Of a stretch of 64,000 nt of DNA, positions 12,901-24,357 are shown in pieces (positions within the stretch are counted from its first letter, which is position 1; each line of letters starts with the position of its first letter). Under the pieces are notes generated by a model, which did no database searches, was not told where the DNA came from, and saw only the letters and a program-made list of their open reading frames with translations. Both the position numbers and the translations under genes were made by a program. The DNA is taken from the NCBI GenBank assembly GCA_025531455.1, contig JAMYHL010000034.1, forward strand, positions 370,037-434,036, in the 5' to 3' direction. The DNA comes from Apiotrichum sp. Y4204 (lineage: Eukaryota; Basidiomycota; Tremellomycetes; Trichosporonales; Trichosporonaceae).

Positions 12901-13641
12901 TCCTTCTCGCAGCCGCCGCGCAGCCGACACGCGGCGATGAGCTCGACCGGCTCGTCGTTCCTGTACGCGCCGAACGGGAGTCGAAGCTTATCGGTCGACA
13001 TCCGGCCGCCGACGCCGGCATCGGCGACACTGTACGACGAGGATCTGTTGGACCAGATTGAGACGGCCACCGATATCGCATTCACCGTGTGGCTCCGTCT
13101 GTCCGAGGACATTGGGTACGACGGGTACGAGCGCAAACCGTTTGCCGAGCTTGTGCGGAGCCTGCAGCGCGCAGAGCAGGTGACCACCACGCTGCGGGAG
13201 AGCCTTATGGGCCTGCGCGCGAATCCGTTTGCATACGCGCACCCCTCACTGCCGGACAATGCCGCCGCGTTCATCAAACAGGTCGTCAAGGTCCTCCAGC
13301 AGGTCAAGCAAATCAGCGAGACGCACGGTTTCTCGACGGCGGTGCGGCACGCGCTCTCGCAGCTGTCACAGGCGACGCGCGAGTGTGCGATCCTCATCCA
13401 GGTGTCCTCCCTCCAGCCGACTGACGGTATCGTCAATGGCCACGGGCACGCCCATGGGCACTCGCATGGGAACAGCGCACATAGTGGCAGCCAATACGGA
13501 CACGGACACGCCAACAGCCACGGACATGCGCATGGGAACAGCCATGGCACGAACGGGGGTAACGGCGCGATGAGCTCGAATGAGGAGCTGCCGGGTTTGC
13601 GTGGCTTGCACCTCCCGCGCACGCGGGAGCTGCGGCGGTAG
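9927..13641 (+). CDS. SOG2: SOG2-like leucine-rich-repeat protein, RAM pathway
   Basis: Component of the RAM (Cbk1/Orb6-type kinase) network controlling polarity and cell separation. Model: join(9927..10532, 10735..11225, 11271..13641), 1155 aa; introns of 202 and 45 bp. Residues 1-150 are Pro/Ser-rich and disordered. Leucine-rich repeats run across the first splice (LRYLNLKGNHLTVIP, then LEILDVSKNQISALP, LKVLSLSNNSLTALP). A long linker leads to the Sog2/RAM C-terminal domain, whose two helical parts lie at about 610-760 and 945-1085. A 12-bp-scale Arg/Glu/Asp repeat (RERERERDRDRDRDR) and, at about 1090-1130, a His/Gly-rich tract are unusual. The start was chosen at MAASLSP; an upstream in-frame ATG at 9834 is possible. 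Confidence 0.87.
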
Positions 13642-14236
13642 CCGTCGTGTGTAGTAGTGCACCGAGACAGAGAGACAGAGACAGTAGTGCAGCGGGCAGC
13701 GATATACAGTACAGAGATGCAGATTTTGGGCTAGTGCCAGCTACAGTACAAATACACGATCGGGTCCTGCATGTCAGCAAAGCTTCTAAGAAGAAGAAGA
13801 AAGGAGTGCCCTCAGTTGGCCGTTCTTAATGTACATTGAGACGTCATACCCGTAGGTCAGTCTTAGCATGGAAATGTAAATCATCTCTGGGCGTAGAATG
13901 GGGAGGAGCAAGAGCAACACTTACAGAGACTGGATCACATGTCACACGGTTTAAAGACTAGGCATCTGTTGTCAGCACTGTGATTAAAACAGTATTGGTT
14001 TTGACGGCGGCTCAGTGGGCACGTTGTTTGGCTGGTGCAGTCGAGTCCTCATTATCTCTAGGACTGGGGCGACATCTTAATCATCGTTGCCGCCGTCGAT
14101 GGTACTCACAATACAGGTATGTGGAGAAGAGAAAACACAAACGGGCGGGTTTATATGCCGTTTTTTTTTAGGAGTGCGAGAGGCTGGCTGGCTGGTGCGA
14201 GGGGGAATTTTATTTTTCGATTTTATCCGAACGGGA
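13642..14236. other. Convergent intergenic region
   Basis: Gap between the SOG2 stop and the transcription-factor stop. It starts with a short GAGACA repeat (about 13666-13685) and contains only short random ORFs. I see no RNA gene or promoter. It probably holds both 3' UTRs. Confidence 0.5.
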
Positions 14237-16169
14237 TCAGATAAGTAACGGCCCCCCCAGGGGCTCCGCGGCGAGGGTTGAGAGGGCGAGGGTGCGCTCG
14301 ATATCCGCAGCGAGTGCCCATACCTGCGGATAGGCGGTGGCGTACTGTCGCAGCCCAGCGATGCATGCGAGCGACTCGTCCTGTCCGCGGCGCGCGAGGA
14401 ACATGCCGGCGTCGTAGATGGGCCGGTAGAGCACGACGGGGTCGAGGCGGAGTAAGCCTTGTTCGGCCATTAGCGCGGTGAGCATCGTGATGCGCATCGC
14501 GCTGTGCAGCGCCTCCTGCGTGAGAAGCTCCTTGAGCTGCTGCAGCTCGAAAGGCTCGCCTTTGATCCCGAAGTCGCGCACGGCACGTTCGGCTACTAGC
14601 CACATACCGTGGAAGAGTATGTCGGTCGTGGCGGCTGTCATTGTCGCGCCAAAATCGAGATCCGTAAACGACGCCGGCATGCCGAGCTTGCCAAGATAGA
14701 GATCCCTCCACGCCGAGTGGTCGGCGACAAAGTCACTCAGGACATGGAGCGGAATGCCGTTTGCCTTGACTCTCGGAAGCCACAGCTCCGCGCTCAGCTT
14801 CTTGACAACGCTGGCGCCCATGCGCGCCGCCATGAGCCAGAGCTGGGATAAGTGTGAAAATACATAGCGACTCACATCATCGAGACCTGAGTCCACCATG
14901 TTCTCCACGCCGCCGCCGTCCCACTCTGGTCGGAACCGGAAGAGTGCAGATTCCGCACTCGAGAAAATGTAGAGCGCAAGCTGCGTCCGTGTCTTCTCGT
15001 CCGTTTCGGCCGTTACCTGCATGAACCCCTCGTCCCGCAGCTGATCGAGCTGCCGTGCGGCCATCCCGAGGTGACATGCCGAGTACCCTTTCGCGACGGA
15101 TTCTGGGGTTAGCAAGCCTCACGCAGCAAGCCTCACGCCGCCGTTACTCACGACACATCAACGCCTCGAGAAGGATCAGAGTCTGGGCATTTGCGAGGGA
15201 CGGGACGCGGAAAACCTTGTTCATCTCCGCCACTTCACGCGCACGAACGACGAGGAGCTGCACCAGACGGCTTCGTGGAGGACCATTGGCGTCTCTGGCT
15301 GTGCACTCCTCGCGGTCGGCGCGGAACACGGGGTGGTCGATAAATCGCGAGCCGAAGGCGAGCACCACTGCGAGGAGGCCGTGCGGGAGCGGTCCCCTGG
15401 GATCGGTTGTCGGCGCCTGGAACCGAGCAAGGAACTGGTGCCCGTCGAGGATCGGCAATCTTGGGTCCACGATGGTGAAGAACGAGTCTATCAACTCCAC
15501 ACCCACTGCGTCAAGCTCGCTCTCCGCCCAGAATGCCAGGTGAGCAGCACTTGGTGTCTCGTCCCACACTCCACCCTCCCATATATCCCCCGCATCCATC
15601 CCCCACACGTCGCTATACCGCCAGTCCTGGTGGAGGACCGGCACCGGGCAGAACAGATACCGCAGCAAGTCGGCCTGGAGTGCCGCCGCGTCGCGCTTCT
15701 TCGGGATCCAGATGGCACTCCCGTTGGCGCTGGCACTCACGCTGTTTGCACTGGTTCCACTTCCACTCGCAAGGCTCACAGTGCTTCCGCTCGCGCCAGC
15801 ACTCCCGGAAACGCTTCCCGGTGGTGACCCATCATCGCTCTTCCGCTCCTCCGCACTCTTGAACCGCCGCGGGCGCCGCGGCTTGCTCTGCAGTTGCTCG
15901 ATGTAGTTGGACGTGCATTCGAGGTCTTTGGCCGCACATTGCCCGCACTGTGGTCAGCGCCGACACGTGGTAGACACTTACGCGTTGAGCAGTGGTGACT
16001 CTCTGGCTGTCAGCGCTGGCCCTGCAGCTCTCCGCAGCTCTCGGCACCTGTTCTCGGCACCCACCTGGCATCGGATCTTCTTTGCCCGGCACGCATCACA
16101 CGCGACGTTCTGCTTGCGCGTCGACCCGCTAAAGAGCGAGGGCGGTGGCGGCGGCTCCATCCTGGTCAT
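14237..16169 (-). CDS. Zn(II)2Cys6 fungal transcription factor
   Basis: Nuclear DNA-binding regulator of the fungal binuclear-zinc family with a fungal-specific transcription-factor domain; its targets are unknown. Model: complement(join(14237..14842, 14876..15102, 15152..15947, 15982..16002, 16065..16169)), 584 aa. The first exon gives three cluster cysteines (CDACRAKKIRC). A 21-bp microexon adds RVTTAQR, and the third exon gives the other three (CGQCAAKDLEC). All six ligands therefore appear only after both flanking introns (62 and 34 bp) are removed. A Ser/Gly-rich linker leads to the middle homology region (LPILDGHQFLARFQ; GYSACHLGMAARQL). The last intron (14843..14875) is 33 bp, in frame and stop-free, so retention is possible. 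Two nearby start ATGs exist (MTRM). Confidence 0.85.
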
Positions 16170-17439
16170 CCCAGGGCGGGGAGTGGGGAGATAGCAAGGG
16201 AATAGAAAGGAGATAAGCTCTGATCAGTACGTGCTCTCTCCGGCAGGAGCTATTCTATGTCGTTTGGTATTGGGATTGGTACTGGAATCTTCTCCACGCT
16301 GTCGGTGGCGACGAGCAAGGTGACTATCAAAGAGCGATGATGACGCTGACGAGGGTGTTCCTCGGCTGTTTGGGCCAGGGGCTTTTTATTTTGTTCTGAA
16401 ATTCCTGGGTGGCAAGTGACAGTTTGTAGTGGTCTGTAGGGGGCGATGCGAGGAAATAGGGGACGAGACACGAGACACCGACACGCGTCGGTTATGAGTC
16501 ATCTGCAGTTGCGTCAAGTTGAGTGGACTGGAGAATAGGTTACGTAACTCCGCTGTGCCTGTCGGCTCCGAACTTCGACTCGGCACCGAGTCGGCGAGGA
16601 GTAGAGCGCACAAGGCCAGAGGCCCGGCCTACTACGCCCTACGGCCACTACCAAGATAAACAGTGGGCTAGTCGCCGAACGCCCCGAGGGCTCAAGCACC
16701 GCCTGCGCGAGCACGCGGTACACACCACTGCAATTCACGACGTCCGTCTCTGCATGCCTCATGTCGATCATCCGGTGTACGCTACTGCGGTACTTGCCCC
16801 CCCTCGATTCCCCCGAGCCCCTGATTCGTCGGATTTGCCGAAGAATGGGCGCTCCAACGGATCTAATTGCGGTATTGACGTATCATAACGACTCATCAAC
16901 GGCGGCATGTCGGACTGGACCTGACACGCCGAGATGGGGCGCCGGGGTGCGTGCCGTGCGTACGCGTGGCACTGCCACGCCGCCCGTTTTCCCCGTGGGC
17001 GTCGTGGCGTCGGACAGCGAGTGGCGAGACCACGCCTGGTGCACAGGTTTCACACCTTGCGAGGCTTTTTTTACCTGACTGAATGGAATGGAACCTACCT
17101 CAAGATAGGGCTGATAGGGCCTTGGATTGTTCTGCATCCTGACTATCTACAGGATCATTATCTCCAGCGCATCGCCTTGATGCCTTGTCGACGTCATCTG
17201 TCGCGGCCCGCTCGGTGCGCACGGACAATTCAGCGTGGTCGCTTGCGTGTCGACGATGGTATGTCGGTGACAACCGGGAGATATCGGGATAACAAAGGTA
17301 CGTTGCTGATCATATCTCTTCCGACATTCTCGCAAGTTAGTCATCCACCTGCTTTATCCCAGATCGATTCCTCACCGACCGCCGCTGCAGTGTTGCTCCA
17401 ACTCATAATATCATGCTATACTACAGTACCTCGAAGGGT
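16170..17439. other. Gene-free interval upstream of the transcription factor
   Basis: 1.27 kb with only short overlapping ORFs in all frames and no recognisable coding signal. It includes the presumed promoter of the Zn2Cys6 gene next to 16170. It lies on the 3' side of the F-box-like gene. Confidence 0.5.
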
Positions 17440-19068
17440 TTAGCTACCGAAGATTGCCAACATGAGTCCCACACCCATCATCGAGTTATTGGGGGACACA
17501 AGGACATGGGCAAAGTTTTGGTGACCACACCGGTCACAGAGCCCGCCGAGATCGCGCTCTGGCTTGGGGCCACTGTTGAGGATACCCTGTCCGGCAGGCC
17601 ACGTCTTCTCCTCGTCGGCAGCAGTGGCTAACCAGGTAGCCAGCGTCGTAAATTTGAGGCGGTCGGGGAACGTGATCATGTTACTCATAAGGTCGTGGGG
17701 ATTGATGAATCCCTCCACAATATCTTCATCGATCGCAGCGAGAAACTCGGGACAGCCGTGAAACATGGCTGCGACCAGTGACGCTTCGAAGTGCTCGACG
17801 AGCTGCCCAGGGCTCATATTCTCGATTCCAACGCTTGACAAGTCTGGATGCTCTTGACCTTGAGGCCGGTAGACCATGGTAGGCGGCAAGGACTCGATAC
17901 CGACCAACTCAATCGTCCCGCCACGCAGCCCAAACAACGCCAGTTGCTTGATAAGAGGTGAGAAGAGCATGCCGGGGACGGTGGCTAGAGAGGGCACAGA
18001 AAGGAGAGGTCCTAGGTCGGACATCTCTATGTCGGACATCTCTTCCACACGAGGAGCGAAGGGGAGATCCACGCTGGCAGGTCCTGTGTGCTCGGCGACA
18101 ACAATGACGACCTCCTTCACTGATTGACCCCAAAAGATGCGAGGAAAAACGGGAAACGCAAAGTCGGCGTAGTCTTTACTCCAGAGAATGTTGACGACAT
18201 GGCGCTCGGCACCGCGGACTTCGATCTCCAAGGGCATCGGATGCGACTCCATGAGAACAAAATCGACCACAGTATGAGGAGGATTGGGGATAAGGTCCCA
18301 GATCTCATGATGAAAAGAGGCCGCGCGACGAAGAATACGAGGCTGAAGGCACCTCTGTCGAATCTCGAGCGAATCAATCTGCGAGTCATTGACCATGATG
18401 ACCTTGTGCGGCATGTCGTAATAGTCGATCATGGTCACGAGCTTGAGCTGTCGGTCGCGCGACTTTTTGGCGGCTTGCTGAAAGCGTACGTCACGTCGCC
18501 AGTCGCAGGGCATGATATCGGGTAGCTCTGGGTCCTTGAGCGCCTCTATCTCAAGAGGGGCGTAGTACAAGATCGGCAGACGACGAAATGGCGGTTGGGG
18601 ACAGCGCAGCTCTTCAATCGGCAGATGCTGGATGGGCCCGAGAGCTGCCAGCCCCTTGTCCGTTCGAGTGTCGCCCTTTTTGCTCAGCACAGCGGCGACG
18701 TGTTTGAAAAGTTTCTTGTCGACCTCGTCGCGGAGGTGCTTGCAGGACGTGCGAAGTCGAAGAAGGGCCGCGTGCGGAGCGAAGCTAATAATGGCGCTGA
18801 TGATGTGTGGGAACGCACACATGTCGATCACACTGCGAGGCTGGTCGCGAGGACTGTTTGAAACATTCAAAGCGGTGGGTTTGCGAGAGGGCGTCGTTGT
18901 GTTCTTGCTATCGTTTCCCGACTTGTGTGGGGTACGAACGGAGTCCACGGGGCTGCTACCCGTAGCGATGGACGAGCCCTTACTGCCGACGTTAGATTTG
19001 TCGGGTACCTCAGTTTTGGCTGCAAGTGCGTACTTTTTGTTCTTCTTCTTGTTTGACTTTTTCGTCAT
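17440..19068 (-). CDS. Intronless F-box-like protein, hypothetical
   Basis: One uninterrupted ORF of 542 aa. It opens with a very basic Lys-rich segment (MTKKSNKKKNKKYALAAK, a possible nuclear signal) and a Ser/Thr-rich linker. At about residues 80-125 comes a hydrophobic helical segment whose pattern (ISFAPHAALLRLRTSCKHLR, then DEVDKKLFKHV) resembles an F-box used for Skp1 binding. The remaining 400 residues have regular hydrophobic blocks but no recognised domain. A CxxC pair (GLCDRCGHQN) lies near the C-terminus. Being intronless among intron-rich neighbours suggests a fast-evolving, possibly expanded lineage-specific family; that is inference. Coding reality is likely, function unknown. 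Confidence 0.7.
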   Translation of the reverse strand: MTKKSNKKKNKKYALAAKTEVPDKSNVGSKGSSIATGSSPVDSVRTPHKSGNDSKNTTTPSRKPTALNVSNSPRDQPRSVIDMCAFPHIISAIISFAPHAALLRLRTSCKHLRDEVDKKLFKHVAAVLSKKGDTRTDKGLAALGPIQHLPIEELRCPQPPFRRLPILYYAPLEIEALKDPELPDIMPCDWRRDVRFQQAAKKSRDRQLKLVTMIDYYDMPHKVIMVNDSQIDSLEIRQRCLQPRILRRAASFHHEIWDLIPNPPHTVVDFVLMESHPMPLEIEVRGAERHVVNILWSKDYADFAFPVFPRIFWGQSVKEVVIVVAEHTGPASVDLPFAPRVEEMSDIEMSDLGPLLSVPSLATVPGMLFSPLIKQLALFGLRGGTIELVGIESLPPTMVYRPQGQEHPDLSSVGIENMSPGQLVEHFEASLVAAMFHGCPEFLAAIDEDIVEGFINPHDLMSNMITFPDRLKFTTLATWLATAADEEKTWPAGQGILNSGPKPERDLGGLCDRCGHQNFAHVLVSPNNSMMGVGLMLAIFGS

Positions 19069-22000
19069 ACTGCAGAGAGTTAGTGACTCAACTCGTTGTG
19101 CGCGTAGTGCCCGATAGGCGACCCACCTGTGAGTGACTTGTTCTGTAGGAGATGCTCGGAATAGAGAGAAGAAGAAGCAGAGAAGGGAACTGAGGATTGA
19201 GAAGAAGAAATAGCGCGACAGAGGAAAAGAAAGAAAGGAGGAAAAGAAGGGGGAGCTGCTGTCCCAGTCGGTGACTGTGCTTTACCATACCTACACCTTA
19301 TAGTACGCTGGCCGCGCTGGCCGCAGGCCGCGGGCATGCTGGCGGGACGTGGGTGTGTATCAGGCTGCGAGCTAATGTGGAAGGCAAACACGGCTCATGG
19401 CCACTCAACCCACCGGGCACCGGGCGGGCGCGCGGGCGAAAGTACCCTGCGCCCCATCGTACGCTTTGTGGACGATGATCAAAGTCGAGATCGTCGAGAC
19501 GTCGAGAATCGCAGTTCAAAGATTTTCGCCTCGAGGATGTCGTGCGGTGACCACACCTCAGCCTCAGGCCTCTAGACTCTGGGCCTGAAGGGGACTTCAA
19601 GTTCTTGGTCACGTTGGCTTTGAGGGTTGCCGTGGGGGATTGGTGGGATGCGCGTGGCCCGGGTCTAGCGACCCCAAGCTCCTAAGGCAAAGCGAGGTGA
19701 CCTCGAGTCGGAGGTCTGCCAATGAATACCGGATGGCCTGATAAAGAGAGAACCGCCTCTTTCCTTATCATTTGTCGGGTCGACACCATGCGCTGTCAGC
19801 TTAAGTTTGCCTAAGCCTCTGACGCTCGATGTTCTACTGCGTTTTACCTCAGGCAAAACCTCTTGCGGCTCAAGACTCTCAAGATTGGACTACGCCCCAG
19901 CCATCAAAGAGACGATCCGCCCGGGCCCGAAGATCACCTCGCGGCCACCTCGCGACCACCTTGAGGCGGTGATCAAGATATAAGTATCGAGTAGTTGAGC
20001 CTCACTTGCCAGCAACTGCTGCAGCTTTGGCAGTTCGTGCCCCATCTCCGCACTGACGAAAGACCATTCTGCTTACCTCCATCGCGCAGACGAGTTTGCC
20101 TTTCTCGTAACTCGATGTGATGATATGAGAACATTGTCAAGCTTTAGAATCACACTTGCGACATGGGAGCTATGCACAAGTACTCGTGATTCCGGTACAA
20201 GAGCCTTCTGACGTGCCTGTACCATGCTCAGCAGGATCAAGATTTGTTCTGTTGAGCTTGGTATCGGGCATCCTTGGGACCAGGGGGTGGGACTTTAAAT
20301 CATCGTCAACCTACAACTTACCTGTAGATCCAAACCACACTCACGCAATCACGTCATTGACATTTTGCATGCATGTATCTGTATGCATGCTTGCGGACTT
20401 GCACAGCGTACAGCGGGGTCGTCAGCTTTTACAGACCGTCGAACGTTCAGCAATGCAGCAAACCCACGATTTCATTGCCGCGGCAGTGTGTGTTGCAGGG
20501 GGACCTTCATTTAGTAGTTCCAGGATCACAAGGCGGTACTGCCTTTGTTGCACCGCACAGGCAACTCCGACGCCAAGGTTGACGGGGACGGCGACAGTAG
20601 CTGCGGTACGCGGTACGATTGCCTCCTTGCGATCCTCGACACGTCGGTCACGTGACACATTCGCCATCTGCGTCATTGAAGTGGACGGATGCCGGAATTG
20701 ATACCAGCACACGAGTTAGAATTATGCATAACTAACTTATACTATTGAACGCAACGATAAGACCTCCGATTGGTTTTTGATGATGCTGCGGGTGGTTTGC
20801 ATTGGGGGACTGATTATTGAGAAATCAGGTTGCACCACAGGTCACAGACTACAAACGGATCGTAGCACTTGGACAATGACTCTTTTGCTGGAGAAAAGTG
20901 GGACTGACAGGCCTGACAGGTCCGCCGCTCGGCAGTGGTGTCCGACTTAGTTGCATGGTCGATCCCTTTAGCGTCTAGCTCTAGTCCGAACTAGTCTGTT
21001 TCAATAGTGAACTAGCGTTATCAAGGTCACTACTTGGTATACCTCTTGTTCCGCGTGTTTTGCCGAGTGAACTCTATTCTGGCAGGCCTAGAACAGCGCT
21101 ATCTTGCCCGTCGGCTGTCGGATGGGTTGCGGTCACCTGGCTACCAGCACCGCTCTTTCCAATAATGGCAAACGGTTTTGATGTCATCTGCAATTTGCTC
21201 GGGCAAGGGAAATTTCGGTGGCAGGTTTTCAGAAGCGGGATGACGTCTGAGGTCCAGCGCTGATAAAGCACACTAGCAGCTAGTGAACCGCAAGGCGGCA
21301 AGTCTCGTTCAAGATGGGGCCTGGAAAGGTCAGGCGAGCCAATAGCTGAGCTCGCTCTATGGCTAACCTGATCAGAGGACACACACTGGCTTAGGGGGCT
21401 GTATACCGCAGCCTACAATAGTGTTGGGCGTAACACTCGCGTACCACGAGGCAAGCGGCGCAGTGCAGTGTGCAGTGGAGGAGACCTTTGGGAGATGCCT
21501 GGCGAACGCACAATAGCTAAAGACGTCCAGACCCTGAGGTCGCTGCTGCGTTGAGTTGTAGCGCCCATGTTAGTTATTTAGATGCACTGCAGTTTCTCCG
21601 ACCTTGAGCAACGCCTGTAAGGTGGCTTGACAGCTTCCTAAACGTGGAGTACGTACGGCCGTCTTGGTGCAATGCGCAATGCCAGAGTCGGCCCACCTCA
21701 GGCGGCTGCTGAGGTTGTTGATTGTGGTGGTGATGATGAGGTGCTGCGCTATGGTCTCCCGGGCCGGCTGGTTCCCTGGGGTCCTTGCCCCTTGAAAGGC
21801 AATCTGACCATCTGTGCGTTTCAACTGGAAAGTAGGGTACGTAGGGTCGTGCGTGTGAACGGTTCTTTCTTGTCGCCACACCTGCACAGTAGATCATCTC
21901 TGCCTTCGCCCAGCTGCAGTTGTGGCTCGGTCCGATGTTATCGTGGAGTACGACTCACCCACCTTAACGGTGCGGCATACGGATGTTGTGTCCGAGCATG

Positions 22001-22352
22001 TCCGAACCAGAGTAGCGCAGTAGCCAGCTATAGCCACTTGGTCAACAGACAGTCGACGAATCAACGACGTGATACCTGAGCTCTGGTCCGCGGCAATAGC
22101 GCCACAGGGCCAGAGCATCCCTCACAAGTTTCACGAGGACTGTTCTGGGCCCCGTGAAGCGCAGCACGTACAGAACAAAAGAAAAACTAGCGTACGAAGC
22201 AAGATTGAAAGTCGCTTGGCTCTCATGCGCTCGCTTGTCGTGGTCCGAAAGTTTGTTGCGCGATTGCATAGCCACTGAACTAGTGTTGTCACACCAACTT
22301 ATGACGGTTTCAATAAAGGGAAAAAGAAGCAAGAAGCACAGTAGATTTACAT
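19069..22352. other. Gene-poor stretch, start of accessory region
   Basis: 3.3 kb in which all ORFs are short and overlap on both strands, with no splice-joined chain that I could recognise. Base composition becomes less GC-rich than in the flanking gene blocks. Purine-rich and CATG-rich patches occur (for example about 20365-20395). No transposase or reverse-transcriptase motif was seen. It contains the F-box-like gene's upstream region near 19069-19300. Confidence 0.45.
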
Positions 22353-22926
22353 TCAGACGATCAGACCGACAGAGCTCAGGAGCTCAGGAGGGGAATGAAG
22401 GCAACCGTTGGGTGCAGTAGCGTGCACCAGGCGATCCTCATCAATCGATGCCAACGCTGTCAGGCGCGACATGTACTTAGAAATGAGCATTGTCCAAGCA
22501 GATGACTTACCTCTGCGACGTCGGAGGCACCAAAGTCCGAGACAGGGCCGCGCGAGTAAATGGCGGCGCGGCCAGTGGCCCGAATGGCTTCTACAAGGAA
22601 CAGCATGGCCGCGTGCAGCATGATGGCCAGGTAGCTGAGGTGTTTCATCCCAAGGATGGCGCCCTTGTCTTCGAGTTTCACCGAATAGCCCTTCTCATAT
22701 TGCACACTGCGCATGTTGTTAGCGGTGCAGCACAGTTGGTGGTTGGGTCGTTCAACCAAGCTTACCCGGGGGGTGTCATCCACTGCGTCATAGCCTTATG
22801 GCGGCAGACGGGCTCGCCATAGTTATTGCCTTCGAGGTCGACAAACAATTGCGAGCCTCGCAGCAGTTGGACCGCCAATCGATGCATGAAATCGATGCCA
22901 TCGCTCGGGGTCCGTAGGCCGAACAT
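22353..22926 (-). CDS. Spo11-like copy A, N-terminal (tyrosine) module only
   Basis: Member of the local Spo11/topoisomerase VI-A-like family. Model: complement(join(22353..22475, 22511..22706, 22766..22926)), 159 aa; an upstream in-frame ATG at 22989 would add 21 residues. Residues GIDFMHRLAVQLLRGSQLFV with LEGNNYGEP align with copy B (GIRHVYGLIYAILRFTAPFV, LEGNYGEV). The second exon holds the candidate tyrosine motif TGRAAIYS, aligning with the yeast Spo11 pattern TVRDIFYS. Both introns sit where copy B has them, with the same phases (2, then 0); the second is 35 bp. The chain ends with TGA after a segment resembling the start of the next Spo11 block, so the TOPRIM domain is missing. It may be a truncated pseudogene or a single-module protein. 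Confidence 0.6.
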
Positions 22927-24357
22927 TGTCTTGAACAGTTGTAAACGGCGGAAGGGGACGGGAGAAGGTGAGAAGAAGACTGCGAGCAAAGTTCAGCACC
23001 GGACGCCGGAGGAAGGTGTTCACTGCGGTGAACATACTTACGAAGCCAGTTCTCACAGAGGTTCAAGCGACGGTCAACGTGTTGGAGGACGGCGACAAGA
23101 ATGGAAAGCTAGGATGACGGCGAGGAAATTAATGACGGTGAGTAGCTGAGTCCAAAAAGCATGAATGAGAACGGGTGTCGCAGATGGGACAGAAAAGAGA
23201 AAGGAAAATAAAAGAAACCAAACCTGCACTTTGGCCCACGCAACAATGAGCGAGTACAAGAACAAGGATTGCAGCTGGGAGCTGGGAGCTGAGAGCTGAG
23301 AGCTGAGGGCTAAGGGCTGCGACCTGCGGCCTGCCAAAGGCAGCTGAATTTCAGTAGGTTCTTATCGTCTGTCTTCCCTCTTGTTAGGAGAAGAGGGAAG
23401 ACACATTCAGCGAGGGAAGACAAGAAAAGAAGGAAGCAGAGGAAAAGCACGAAAGGCAGGAAGCTTTAGCGCTTTAGAGTTCTGATGCTGCTCAACTTGC
23501 AGGCCCTCGATCGTTGTCCTTCTTCTGATCTTCTGATCTGCACAGATTAGGGGCCTGATCTAGCTAATTTCTAACGCTCGACTGCGACTGGGCAAGGGAA
23601 GATTGGCGTTGAGCGCGAGATCCATTCCTCAATCCCTGTTGATCCACTAATCGATTGATTGACGAGAAGCACGTATGAGCCGTATGACTGGACAGCCGGC
23701 CAGCAGCTCAGCAGATCAGCAGGGGGCCGGGCACCTTGCGCGTTTTTAAGGGTGCCGCGCTTGCAATGGGCTACGTGGGAGCAACTGGAGATCGCGAGGG
23801 GCGCAAAACCCAAAAACAACTGCAATCTAGCCAGTAAGCTGGGACCCAAACGCTCAGACGTGAGCGCTTGCCACCCGAGGACGTACCGGACGCCAACGGG
23901 CCTGCCGCGCCTCCTGAGCATCCTACCCGACGGTCCGCACTGCACGAGCGTGCCGCCTGTGCACGCCTTGTGAAGCTTGTGCGAGCTTACAAGTTTACGA
24001 GGTCACGGGTCACAGAGTATAGGGTACGGCGGCTTACTGTAGCTGATGGGATCAGTGTGAATAATCGATTGGAACGTGCACCAGCCTGGCAGTAACATAA
24101 AAAAGACCAAAATCAAAAAAAAAAAAAAATCAGCCACGTTCTGGTGCGAGGTGCGACTACAGTCTGCGCTCGCAATACAGCTCTAGCACGATGCTGCGCG
24201 CTTACTGTAACTTGGAGCTCATTGCCTGTAGGTACATCTATGATCTATGAAGCTGAATGCACGGAATGAACTTTGTTTTTCATTTCCTAGCTCTCCTCGT
24301 CTTTTGTCCGACCGCAACTTCCTCGTCTCTTTTCATACGAGTCTCCTCACAACCAAA
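22927..24357. other. Gap between copies A and A'
   Basis: 1.4 kb holding the upstream regions of two oppositely oriented Spo11-like copies. A short GAGCTGA-type repeat occurs at about 23276-23316 and an A-rich run at about 24100-24130. Short ORFs on both strands show no recognisable features. Confidence 0.45.
24252..24271 (+). promoter_or_regulatory. Upstream element shared by Spo11-like copies (copy A')
   Basis: GCTGAATGCACGGAATGAAC lies 86 bp before the copy A' ATG. Close matches lie at 26083-26102 (copy B) and 34411-34430 (copy E), at 69 and 81 bp before their ATGs, each followed by a pyrimidine-rich tract. It may be a promoter element or simply a duplicated leader. Confidence 0.4.

Noticed and set aside
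20422..20712. Possible further Spo11-like remnant on the minus strand
   Set aside because: Only a hydrophobic patch (LVILELLNEG) resembles the family, with no supporting flanking motifs.
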